Source: Chitinophagaceae bacterium (GTDB lineage: Bacteria; Bacteroidota; Bacteroidia; Chitinophagales; Chitinophagaceae). From it: a DNA stretch of 14,044 nt. The DNA lies in assembly GCA_003167015.1 (NCBI GenBank), contig PMUF01000209.1:6411-20454 (forward strand), given 5' to 3'. The stretch's first letter is position 1. Each line of letters opens with the position of its first letter. Shown here piece by piece: positions 6,121-12,863 of this stretch. Under the pieces are notes generated by a model, which was not told where the DNA came from, did no database searches, and was given only the letters and a program-made list of their open reading frames with translations. The position numbers and the translations under genes were made by a program.

Positions 6121-7023
6121 TTAAGTTTGCTTTTGCCCTATCAAGATGGACAAATTATCCGCCACATTCAATATGTAAGAGCTTTCTCTAATTTTGCTAA
6201 AGGTAGATATGATTGTGGCAGAAATGCCCGAATAGCCAATAAAGGCGCCCATCAGTTGTCCGGCCAAAGCTGCATTTGTATCTGTATCCCCACCGCATCG
6301 TATGATTTCGGAGATTACTTCTTCGAAGTTGTGTTCTTTAATTTTTTGAGCTGCAAAAATGGATATTGGTACTGATTGGATAACATGACCTGAGCAGCCA
6401 ATTAATCTAGCGGCATCAAGAATACTTATGGAAGGATTTTCCTGTAACGTCAATAAATTATCCTTGACGGAGGTATCCGGAATGAAAGGTACCACGAGGT
6501 CAATTAAATTCTGACCGTATTTCCATTGATTTGTAATGATTGAATCTAAGGCGTACAGTATAGATAAGCATCCGACATACGCCTCGTCGTTTTTATGAGT
6601 TATGTTACAGATGTCGCGGATAAGCATCCGTTCTTCGGAGATGTTCAAGAGAAAGGCAAGCGGTGCTATTCTCATTGCTGCTCCATTTCCTGCGGCATAT
6701 TCTCCGGATCGACCCGAAAGCCCCCAATGTGCTCCCGCCTGCAGATCCCTTAGAGCCTTAAGTGTGCTGGAACCTAGACCGGTAAACATTCTTTTGTTGA
6801 ACCATTCCAGAAATTTTTTGGAAATGCTTTCGGGGGATACCCGTTTAGCCTGTATAATTGATTCGCATGTGGCTATAGTTAATTGCGTATCATCGGTTAT
6901 GCCATTAAGGACGTCAAAGTCAACGAAAGTAACTTCCTTTTGCCCTTCATAATAACTGCCAACTGAATCACCTATTGCTCCGCCAACCAAACATCCCTTC
7001 AATCTGTCTTTTATATTTACCAT
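6121..7023 (-). CDS. ADP-ribosylglycohydrolase family protein
   Basis: A complete 300-residue member of the DraG/ARH family, all-helical enzymes with a two-metal centre that remove ADP-ribose from proteins or related substrates. Visible signature motifs are GCLVGGAIGDSVGS at 10-23, the metal-binding TDDTQLT at 43-49, GNGAAMRIAPL at 112-122, a THxxxEA-like THKNDEA at 142-148, and the second metal motif GGDTDTNAALAGQLMGA at 244-260. Nothing essential looks missing, so it is probably active. Substrate is unknown; members act on arginine-linked ADP-ribose, nitrogenase reductase, or small ADP-ribosylated metabolites. The gene sits in an AT-richer patch next to a toxin-antitoxin pair, so it may be accessory. 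No ADP-ribosyltransferase is visible in the window. The ATG at 7023 is the natural start, as the GCLVGG motif follows after nine residues. Confidence 0.92.
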   Translation of the reverse strand: MVNIKDRLKGCLVGGAIGDSVGSYYEGQKEVTFVDFDVLNGITDDTQLTIATCESIIQAKRVSPESISKKFLEWFNKRMFTGLGSSTLKALRDLQAGAHWGLSGRSGEYAAGNGAAMRIAPLAFLLNISEERMLIRDICNITHKNDEAYVGCLSILYALDSIITNQWKYGQNLIDLVVPFIPDTSVKDNLLTLQENPSISILDAARLIGCSGHVIQSVPISIFAAQKIKEHNFEEVISEIIRCGGDTDTNAALAGQLMGAFIGYSGISATIISTFSKIRESSYILNVADNLSILIGQKQT

Positions 7024-7117
7024 GTGTCATACTTTCTTATTTGCACAATCCAAGGCCTAAGAAACCTCCCAGGCATTTTACATGACCTATAAAGATATGT
7101 AGAACCCTTAGCTAAAC

Positions 7118-7131
7118 GAAACGCGCGTTTC
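7118..7131. repeat. Perfect 14-bp palindrome in a divergent intergenic region
   Basis: GAAACGCGCGTTTC is its own reverse complement. It lies between the divergent starts of the ADP-ribosylglycohydrolase (7023) and the GldM-C protein (7169), in otherwise AT-rich sequence, and is followed on the plus strand by CCCC and five Ts. An operator for a dimeric regulator is plausible; a weak hairpin terminator is the alternative. Confidence 0.4.
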
Positions 7132-7168
7132 CCCCTTTTTACACGGAAAAACCTGTATATTTCTGCAT

Positions 7169-7825
7169 ATGAAACTGTGGAATGCTCACTATATGCGTTT
7201 GATCGTATTGCTGATCATTTTCGCTTGCCTGCATTGCCATGCCCAAACCACTTTGCTAAATCGAACGAGTCGTCGGGTAGACTCCAACTTTGTATTAAGA
7301 GAGGTTTCAAATGTATTTGAAGTAACCGGCAGCAAAAATGTAAAGTGGCACCTGATAGCAAAGCACGCTGAAATCACAGCCACCGATAGCCCGTGGCTCT
7401 TTAAGGTCGAATCGTCCCGATTAGGGCCGGACACTTTTTTTCTTTCACGAAATGGGACAGTTATTGTGACAAAAATATTCAACGTTATACAACCATCTCC
7501 GCCATATGCTCACTGGGGCATCCTCAAAAAAGATACAGCTACTAAAGAAGAAGTGATCGCCAACAGACGCATGATCATATCGCTGCGGGAGTGCGACAAT
7601 TGTCTGCGGTTCACTGTGTTCGGGTTTACCATCAAATTCATCACAGATCAATTACCGGAATATCAAAAAACGATCAATGTTAAAGGCTACGAGCTAACCG
7701 GAGAGGCGGCCAGCCTGATTGCAAAATTGACCCATGGCGACAAGATAGTCTTTGATCGCATACTAGTGGAAGCACGTGATGCGCGGATCAGGGAAATGCC
7801 AGGATTTACGCTCGTTATTAGGTAG
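7169..7825 (+). CDS. Secreted protein with GldM C-terminal-like domain
   Basis: A 218-residue protein. Residues 1-25 form a signal peptide with a hydrophobic core (LIVLLIIFACL) and a likely cut after HAQ; an in-frame ATG at 7193 (Met9) would also leave an intact signal. From about residue 105 the sequence resembles the last domain of GldM, the periplasmic shaft of the type IX secretion/gliding motor: a FNV-PSPP-A-WG start, EEVIANRRMIISL, a central RFTVFGFTIKFI, then KLTHGDKIVFDRI, IR and PGFTLVI at the end. It lacks the membrane anchor and earlier domains of full GldM, so it is a stand-alone GldM-C protein. Such paralogues are seen in Chitinophagaceae, but their role is not known to me; an envelope or T9SS-associated function is inference. 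It is divergent from the ADP-ribosylglycohydrolase. Confidence 0.72.
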   Translation: MKLWNAHYMRLIVLLIIFACLHCHAQTTLLNRTSRRVDSNFVLREVSNVFEVTGSKNVKWHLIAKHAEITATDSPWLFKVESSRLGPDTFFLSRNGTVIVTKIFNVIQPSPPYAHWGILKKDTATKEEVIANRRMIISLRECDNCLRFTVFGFTIKFITDQLPEYQKTINVKGYELTGEAASLIAKLTHGDKIVFDRILVEARDARIREMPGFTLVIR

Positions 7826-7834
7826 CTCTGTTTC

Positions 7835-7856
7835 ATGACAGGTGTAGGTCATTTTT
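7835..7856. terminator. Weak possible terminator between convergent genes
   Basis: ATGAC (7835-7839) pairs with GTCAT (7848-7852) around an 8-base loop, and five Ts lie at 7852-7856. The stem is only 5 bp, and the T-run overlaps the stop codon of the convergent flavin reductase gene. It could end transcription of the GldM-C gene. Confidence 0.3.
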
Positions 7857-8739
7857 AAGCCAGCGCGAGCAACACCTGCCACGCCGCTGCGACCTTGCCT
7901 TCCTGCAGCAGCTGCCGGGCGTAGGAATGTAGCTCAGCCTCCATCTCCCCGGGACTAACGGCATAGTATTGAAAGATCTGCTGCAGCCGTTCATCGTGAT
8001 AGGAAGGATCTATCGCCGGCAGGGCATGTACGTTGGCCAGCTGCCCCAGGTCATTACCGCTGAGGATCTTGCTGCGGCGGATGCTGTCAGGCAGCGCATC
8101 GATGCCGATCCCGAGGCGGGTGTTGGGCTTTTCCACCATGAACAGGCTGTCCGCGCCGACGCGGCAATACCAGTCATCTCCCAGTCGGGCCACCAGCGGC
8201 AGCTTGTGGGGGTCGATGCGCCCGGTGGTACTGTCCAGGATCGAGTCGTCGATATGCATCCGCAGCGCCTCGCAAATGACCAGGTTACCGGCGCCTCCCG
8301 CCTCGCCCAGCGGTTTCAGTTCCAGCACCCGGCACTCGATCCGCACTTTGCTCTCCTTCACCATCGGCGGTCTCACCAGGGTGGCCGGCTCCTCCGTGAA
8401 CCCGGCCTTGGCAAACTCCGAGACCCCTTTTGGATAGTCGCAGCTGGACAGGCTGACCTGCTGCACCATCGGGTAGTCGACGATATTGATCACCGCTTCC
8501 GGCACCTCCTGCACATTATGCCAGGTATGTTTGGTGGTATTGTCGCGCACCCGCCGCGAGGGGGAAAAGATCAGGATCGGCGGCGTCGAGGAGAACATAT
8601 TGAAAAAGCTGAAAGGGCTCAGGTTCACCTGTCCCGCACTGTCGATGGTGCTGGCCAGGCAAATGGGCCGGGGCGCCACCGAAGCCTGCAGATAGCCTTG
8701 TCTTTGGACAGGCGTCAGCGTGGCCAGATCGACGGTCAT
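7855..8739 (-). CDS. Flavin reductase-like (DIM6/NTAB) FMN-binding protein
   Basis: A 294-residue protein of the flavin reductase-like split-barrel family. The core is in the first 200 residues: SVAPRPICLASTIDSAG, VNLSPFSFFNMFSSTPP and ILIFSPSRR form the FMN-binding strands; NTTKHTWHNV, AVINIVDY and ECRVLE follow as in the DIM6/NTAB group. The last 90 or so residues are a helical extension typical of the Bacteroidetes subgroup. The ATG overlaps the stop of the upstream FAH gene in ATGA (8736-8739), implying translational coupling and a shared task. Members reduce flavin for partner oxygenases or act as oxidoreductases themselves; placement next to FAH suggests aromatic compound breakdown. The exact reaction is not known. 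Confidence 0.88.
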   Translation of the reverse strand: MTVDLATLTPVQRQGYLQASVAPRPICLASTIDSAGQVNLSPFSFFNMFSSTPPILIFSPSRRVRDNTTKHTWHNVQEVPEAVINIVDYPMVQQVSLSSCDYPKGVSEFAKAGFTEEPATLVRPPMVKESKVRIECRVLELKPLGEAGGAGNLVICEALRMHIDDSILDSTTGRIDPHKLPLVARLGDDWYCRVGADSLFMVEKPNTRLGIGIDALPDSIRRSKILSGNDLGQLANVHALPAIDPSYHDERLQQIFQYYAVSPGEMEAELHSYARQLLQEGKVAAAWQVLLALA

Positions 8740-9743
8740 CGTTTTTTGCCCTCCAGCAGCGACAGATCACTTTCTTCGCGGACGATCGTATTGCTAAGGA
8801 CACCCAGGCCATCCACTTCCATTTCTACTACATCATTATCTTGCAGCCATTGCTCCTTGTACTCAGGGTCAGTCAGTTTCCCCGTACCGTTGAGTTCCAG
8901 CAGGCAGCCGGTACCTACCGTGCCACTGCCGATCACATCACCGGCATACAGGTCGACGCCATACGACGCCCTTTCAATGAGCTCGGCAAAGGTCCAGTCC
9001 ATATCGGCCAGGTTGCCATCGCTGAGGGTCACCCCGTTCACCCGGCATTGCATCCGCAGGTTCCAGCTGAGCCCGGTATGGCCCGCCTTACAGGGAACTT
9101 CGAATTCCTGCAGCTCATCGGGGGTGACGAGCCAGGGGCCGGTTGCAGTGGCGAAGTCCTTGCCTTTTGCCGGGCCCAGGTTCAGCAACATTTCTTCCGC
9201 CTGCAGGGTCCTGGCGCTCATATCGTTCATGATCATGAGGCCGGCAATGTAGTCATCGGCTTCCGACGCCCGGATATTCCGGCCATTCCTGGCAATGACG
9301 ACCGCCACTTCCAGCTCGAAATCGAGTTTGTGAAAATGGTCCGGCATACAACGGATATCGCCGGGCCCCTGGATGCTGTGATGATTGGTGAAATAAAAAA
9401 CAGGGAATTGATCGAACTCGGGGATCATCGGCACTTTGCGGTTGCGTCTTGCAGCTTCGACATGCTGACGGAAGGCATACCCGTCGCGGCAGGAGGCAGG
9501 AAACGGTACCGGGGCCAGCAGCTGCACATTTTCGATGGGGACTGCTTTCCTGCTATTGAGATGCCCCTCCTGGATGGCGAGATCCCCAGCCTGCACGATG
9601 GGAAACAGTTCATCCCAATAATTCAGGAACATATTCATCGTGTTGGGAATGTCGGGATGGACCAGCCCAACGTCATACAGCAGCCCGTCGACCAGTACGG
9701 CCAGCTGTTCATGCTCATCTTTCAGATAAGAGACTAGCTTCAT
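8736..9743 (-). CDS. Fumarylacetoacetate hydrolase (FAH) family protein
   Basis: A 335-residue enzyme of the FAH superfamily, probably hydrolysing 4-fumarylacetoacetate to fumarate and acetoacetate, the last step of tyrosine/homogentisate breakdown. Asp87 and His94 (RDGYAFRQH) fit the catalytic Asp/His pair spaced by seven in mammalian FAH; metal ligands are Glu143 and Glu145 (FELEVAVVI) and Asp174 (IMNDMSARTLQ). GPAKGKDFATATGPWLVTPDEL (190-211) is typical of true bacterial FAH and not of the shorter FAHD1-like hydrolases, and length agrees. It is the first gene of a two-gene unit with the flavin reductase (ATGA overlap) and is divergent from the serine hydrolase at a distance of only 36 bases. 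The other pathway genes (hppD, hmgA) are not in the window. Confidence 0.9.
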   Translation of the reverse strand: MKLVSYLKDEHEQLAVLVDGLLYDVGLVHPDIPNTMNMFLNYWDELFPIVQAGDLAIQEGHLNSRKAVPIENVQLLAPVPFPASCRDGYAFRQHVEAARRNRKVPMIPEFDQFPVFYFTNHHSIQGPGDIRCMPDHFHKLDFELEVAVVIARNGRNIRASEADDYIAGLMIMNDMSARTLQAEEMLLNLGPAKGKDFATATGPWLVTPDELQEFEVPCKAGHTGLSWNLRMQCRVNGVTLSDGNLADMDWTFAELIERASYGVDLYAGDVIGSGTVGTGCLLELNGTGKLTDPEYKEQWLQDNDVVEMEVDGLGVLSNTIVREESDLSLLEGKKR

Positions 9744-9779
9744 GCCGTCAAAGTAAAGGATTTTTTTTTAGCTTTATCG
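9744..9779. promoter_or_regulatory. Very short divergent promoter region with a T9 tract
   Basis: Only 36 bases separate the divergent FAH and serine hydrolase start codons. Plus strand: TAGCTTTA (9769-9776) matches seven of eight bases of TAnnTTTG and would start a leaderless mRNA near the ATG at 9780. Minus strand: TTACTTTG (9749-9756) matches seven of eight, just before the FAH ATG. No clear -33 boxes were found; they would lie inside the opposite gene. Nine Ts at 9761-9769 fall between the two candidate -7 boxes, so slippage would change promoter geometry. Confidence 0.35.
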
Positions 9780-11084
9780 ATGCGCATGCGACGATTCGTC
9801 CTTTACACCCTGCTGTTGGTCATTTTTCACCGGGCGGCTGCCCAGGAGACCGCGGCTGCCCAGGAGACCGCGGCTGCCCGGGAGACCGCGGCTGCCCGGG
9901 AGAAGACAGATCCTTTCCTCCGGGACTTACTGCGGCGACAAGCCTTCCCCGCCTTACTCCATGTGCTTGACCATCCCGATTCCTTTCGTTATCAGCTGAT
10001 CTATACCCGTATCGACCGTGACAAGGATAACCGGCCGCATTTTCACAACTATTATTTCCGGGTGAACCCCCTGGAATATTACAACCCTGCATCAACGGTA
10101 AAAATGCCGCTGGCATTCCTTGCGCTGGAAAAAATGGACAGCCTTGCGCGATATGGCATCGACAAAGACACGCCCATGTTCACGGACAGCGCCTACAGCG
10201 GTCAGACAACGACGTATACCGACAGCACCGCCAAAGCCGGCCTGCCTTCGCTGGCCCAGTATATCCGCAGGATCTTTCTCATCAGCGACAATGACGCCTA
10301 CAACCGGTTATATGAATTCCTGGGCCAGGGCCCGATCAACCGCCGTCTCTGGCAGCTGGGCTATCCCGACATCCGGATCACCCGCCGCTTTATGCCGATG
10401 ACGGAGGACGAGAACAGGCATACCAATCCCATCCGTTTCGGGACGGACAGTCATGTACTGTACCGGCAGCCGCCCGCGGTCAGTAACCTCGATTTCGATT
10501 TCAGCCACAGCATCCTCATCGGAGACGCCTACTATGACCGCCATGACTCTCTTGTCCATGCGCCGATGGATTTTACCCGGCACAATAACTTTCCGCTGGA
10601 GGATGCGCAGCAGATCATGCAATCCGTGCTGTTTCCTGAATCGGTTCCCCCCGCAAGACGGTTTCACCTGAATGACCGGGATGAGCGCTTCCTCTACCAG
10701 TATATGTCCGAATATCCCGGCGAGTCTGCCAACCCTCATTATGATACGGTTAATTATTTCGACGGCTATACCAAATTCTTCTTCTTCCGGGCTGGCCGCA
10801 CTCCCATTCCGTCCTATATCCGAAGTTTTAATAAACCGGGCTGGTCCTATGGCTTCGCCACGGATATCGCCTATGTCGCCGACTTCCGGAATAAGGTGGA
10901 GTTCATGCTGAGCGGAACGATATACGTCAACAGGGATGGGATTTTAAATGATGATAAATACGAATATGAAGAAATAGCCTATCCTTTCTTCAAGGAGATA
11001 GGCAATATTATTTACCAATATGAGTTGCAGCGTAATCGTGCCTACCGGCCGGACCTGAGCCGGTTTGCCTTGTCTTACGATTGA
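9780..11084 (+). CDS. Secreted class A beta-lactamase-like serine hydrolase
   Basis: A 434-residue exported protein. Residues 1-22 form a signal peptide (RRFVLYTLLLVIF, cut after AAAQ), then a low-complexity ETAAAQ repeat (19-42). The catalytic domain of the penicillin-binding/beta-lactamase fold follows: STVK at 105-108 gives the SxxK nucleophile and lysine, and SDN at 169-171 (FLISDNDAYNRLYEFL) is the second conserved motif. A canonical KTG is not evident; the expected place holds DGYTKFFFF (328-336), and GWSYGFATDIAYV (354-366) resembles the final strands of the fold. This set is typical of the beta-lactamase2-type hydrolases of Bacteroidetes, which are mostly not true beta-lactamases; the substrate is unknown. 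Two ATGs (9780, 9786) are possible starts. A separate -7 box precedes the next gene. Confidence 0.85.
   Translation: MRMRRFVLYTLLLVIFHRAAAQETAAAQETAAARETAAAREKTDPFLRDLLRRQAFPALLHVLDHPDSFRYQLIYTRIDRDKDNRPHFHNYYFRVNPLEYYNPASTVKMPLAFLALEKMDSLARYGIDKDTPMFTDSAYSGQTTTYTDSTAKAGLPSLAQYIRRIFLISDNDAYNRLYEFLGQGPINRRLWQLGYPDIRITRRFMPMTEDENRHTNPIRFGTDSHVLYRQPPAVSNLDFDFSHSILIGDAYYDRHDSLVHAPMDFTRHNNFPLEDAQQIMQSVLFPESVPPARRFHLNDRDERFLYQYMSEYPGESANPHYDTVNYFDGYTKFFFFRAGRTPIPSYIRSFNKPGWSYGFATDIAYVADFRNKVEFMLSGTIYVNRDGILNDDKYEYEEIAYPFFKEIGNIIYQYELQRNRAYRPDLSRFALSYD
9834..9905 (+). repeat. Four in-frame 18-bp tandem repeats in the serine hydrolase gene
   Basis: Units start at 9834, 9852, 9870 and 9888. Units 1 and 2 are identical (GCGGCTGCCCAGGAGACC), unit 3 has one change (CAG to CGG) and unit 4 also ends AAG. 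They encode AAAQET twice, then AAARET and AAAREK, a flexible linker straight after the signal peptide. As 18 is a multiple of three, copy-number change would alter linker length without breaking the frame. Confidence 0.9.
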
Positions 11085-11095
11085 AAGGTTCTTCG

Positions 11096-11103
11096 TACCT
11101 TTG
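11096..11103 (+). promoter_or_regulatory. Putative -7 box for the fatty acid hydroxylase gene
   Basis: TACCTTTG is a perfect TAnnTTTG match 19 bases before the ATG at 11123, in the 38-base gap after the serine hydrolase. No good -33 partner is seen at 19-20 bases. It suggests the hydroxylase gene can be transcribed on its own. Confidence 0.45.
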
Positions 11104-11122
11104 CATTACAATCTGAGCTACC

Positions 11123-11779
11123 ATGGAATTCGAAAAGATACATAACAAGGGACAGGCACAGCTGTTTAAGAACCAATATCTTGAAATGCTGACCAAGACC
11201 CACCCTCTTGTGATCTGGGGGATGTACCTGCCTATCATCAGCTATTCGCTGTATTATAGCGGCTCCCGGCTGGATTTTCCGGTGGTCCGCATAGCGCTGG
11301 TTTTCCTGGCCGGAATGCTTTTCTGGACCTTTTTCGAATACCTGATGCACCGTTACGTCTTTCATATGATAGCGGAAAGCCCGAGGGCCCGGAAGTTCAT
11401 CTACACCCTGCATGGCAACCATCATCATTATCCGCGGGACAAAGAGCGCCTGTTCATGCCGCCTGTTCCCAGCCTGATCATTGCCTCGTTGATTTTCCTG
11501 ATCCTTCGCCTGGTTATCGGCACCAATGTATTCATGTTCTTTCCGGGCTTCATGCTGGGATACCTCTTATATGGCAGCATGCATTATGCGATCCATGCCT
11601 GGAATCCCCCCTTCAAATGGATGAAGCCTTTGTGGCGGAATCATCACCTGCATCACTACAAGGACGAGCATAAAGGTTATGGGGTGAGCAGCACCATCTG
11701 GGACCGGGTGTTCGGCACCATGTTCGATCTGAAAAAAGAAAAGGAAGACAAAGAGAAGGTCAAGGAACTGATGTTTTAG
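11123..11779 (+). CDS. Sterol desaturase / fatty acid hydroxylase family membrane enzyme
   Basis: A 218-residue membrane protein with the histidine clusters of the di-iron fatty acid hydroxylase superfamily: HRYVFH (76-81), HGNHHHYP (97-104), HYAIH (154-158) and HHLHH (174-178). Hydrophobic helices lie at about 28-45, 55-72, 116-133 and 136-152. The spacing and the HGNHHHYPRD box resemble fatty acid 2-hydroxylases (FA2H/Scs7 type), which add an alpha-hydroxyl to acyl chains of sphingolipids. Bacteroidetes make sphingolipids and related sulfonolipids, so lipid hydroxylation in the inner membrane is a reasonable inference. The C-terminus is a charged Lys/Glu tail. It overlaps the convergent small gene at 11776-12072 by 4 bases. 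Confidence 0.9.
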   Translation: MEFEKIHNKGQAQLFKNQYLEMLTKTHPLVIWGMYLPIISYSLYYSGSRLDFPVVRIALVFLAGMLFWTFFEYLMHRYVFHMIAESPRARKFIYTLHGNHHHYPRDKERLFMPPVPSLIIASLIFLILRLVIGTNVFMFFPGFMLGYLLYGSMHYAIHAWNPPFKWMKPLWRNHHLHHYKDEHKGYGVSSTIWDRVFGTMFDLKKEKEDKEKVKELMF

Positions 11780-12072
11780 GTCTTCCGGCCATATTCCCTC
11801 CGGGTCAATATTTTCTGCCATTGTCTTTCGAGGATCAGCCGGGCGATCAGCTGACCGCTGTCGGATGCCTGATTGTCCCGCAATACCCCGCGCAGTCGTG
11901 TTTCATTGACGTCGATCCGGTAGAGCAGTTGAACGAGCGCATTGAAGTCTTTATTGATCATGTCATTGATCCTTTCGGCTAACAGCGCTTCCAGCGCTTC
12001 CATGGTGGGCGCCTCCTGAAGGTCCAGTCCGTAGGAAGTGTTGAGATCATATAATAGCGCTTTCGTTTCCAT
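11776..12072 (-). CDS. Conserved hypothetical small protein, partner of TIGR02757
   Basis: A 98-residue, mainly helical, soluble protein with no recognised catalytic motif. The segments INDMINKDFNALVQLLYRID and LIARLILERQWQKILTRREY look like conserved parts of a small family that I associate with Bacteroidetes, but no function is known to me. It is the third gene of a tight minus-strand operon: its ATG shares one base with the stop of the TIGR02757 gene (TAATG), implying translational coupling. Its 3' end overlaps the convergent hydroxylase gene by 4 bases (11776-11779). The frame and coupling make it a confident gene although the role is open. Confidence 0.82.
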   Translation of the reverse strand: METKALLYDLNTSYGLDLQEAPTMEALEALLAERINDMINKDFNALVQLLYRIDVNETRLRGVLRDNQASDSGQLIARLILERQWQKILTRREYGRKT

Positions 12073-12863
12073 TAGAATTTTTCCATGACGCCCAGTCCGA
12101 AGAGGGCGAAGTCATATTTCACCGGGTCTTCCGGGTCCAGCAGGGCCAGGTTTTGGGTCAGTTCCAATGCCGCCGCCCAATCCGTTGGCGTTCGGGTCAG
12201 CAGGCCAAATCTTTTGGCTACCCTGGCTACATGCAAGTCCAGCGGACAGATCAGCTGGCCGGGCGAAATACGCCTCCAAAGGCCGAAATCCACTCCTTTA
12301 TTGTCTTTCCTGACCATCCAACGGAGGAACATGTTCAACCTTTTGCAGCTGGAGTTCCTTTCCGGGGTGGCGATATGCTTGCGCGTGCGCGCGGGGACAT
12401 CGTCCAGCGAAAAGAAATAATGGTGGAAAGCGGTCAGGGCGTTGCCGGCCTCATAAGTTGGATCACCCAGCAGAAAAACATCTTCCAGCGAGTCATGCCT
12501 CGAGTAATGATGCCGGAAGAATTCGATGAAATACAGCAGGTCGGTCGGATTGAAAGTCCGGTGCTTAAACGCCAGCAGCTTTTTCAGGTCTTTGTCCGTG
12601 TGATGGAGAATAAATTGATAAGGCGACCGGTCCATCAGCTGCATCAGCTCTTCCGATTTCCGGATGATGGAGGTACGGTTACCCCAGGAGAAAATGGCGG
12701 TGAAGAAGCCTGCTATTTCTATATCCTGTTTCAGGCTATAGGCATGCGGAACCCTGACCGGATCGTCGGCAATAAAAGATGAGCGGTTGTATTCCGTCAC
12801 CTTTCTATCCAGGAATGCCCGGAGAGCCTCCGGTTCGATGTCATATGAAGGAGACGCGATCAT
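12072..12863 (-). CDS. TIGR02757 family protein (DUF2400)
   Basis: A 263-residue soluble protein of the TIGR02757/DUF2400 family, found mainly in Bacteroidetes and some other groups. Typical pieces are FTAIFSWGNRTSIIRKSEELM near residues 53-73, FNPTDLLYFIEFFRHHY around 104-120, RWMVRKDNKGVDFGLWRRI near 181-199, PLDLHVARVAKRFGL near 207-221 and the C-terminal DPVKYDFALFGLGV. The end pattern (PLDxHVxRVA..., then a Lys/Asp-containing last helix) recalls helix-hairpin-helix DNA glycosylase folds, but no catalytic function is established. The start ATG overlaps the stop of the upstream PLP-enzyme gene as ATGA (12860-12863), and its own stop overlaps the next ATG, so three genes are translated in sequence. 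Why a sulfur amino acid enzyme is grouped with it is unknown. Confidence 0.9.
   Translation of the reverse strand: MIASPSYDIEPEALRAFLDRKVTEYNRSSFIADDPVRVPHAYSLKQDIEIAGFFTAIFSWGNRTSIIRKSEELMQLMDRSPYQFILHHTDKDLKKLLAFKHRTFNPTDLLYFIEFFRHHYSRHDSLEDVFLLGDPTYEAGNALTAFHHYFFSLDDVPARTRKHIATPERNSSCKRLNMFLRWMVRKDNKGVDFGLWRRISPGQLICPLDLHVARVAKRFGLLTRTPTDWAAALELTQNLALLDPEDPVKYDFALFGLGVMEKF

Noticed and set aside
7969..9252. Long plus-strand open frame (427 codons) opposite the flavin reductase and FAH genes
   Set aside because: It is antisense to two well-recognised enzymes, its translation is rich in Arg, Gln, His and Pro with no domain, and it is a codon-bias shadow of GC-rich coding DNA.
8841..9737. 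Plus-strand open frame (298 codons) opposite FAH
   Set aside because: Antisense shadow of a recognised gene, with no start context or known domain.
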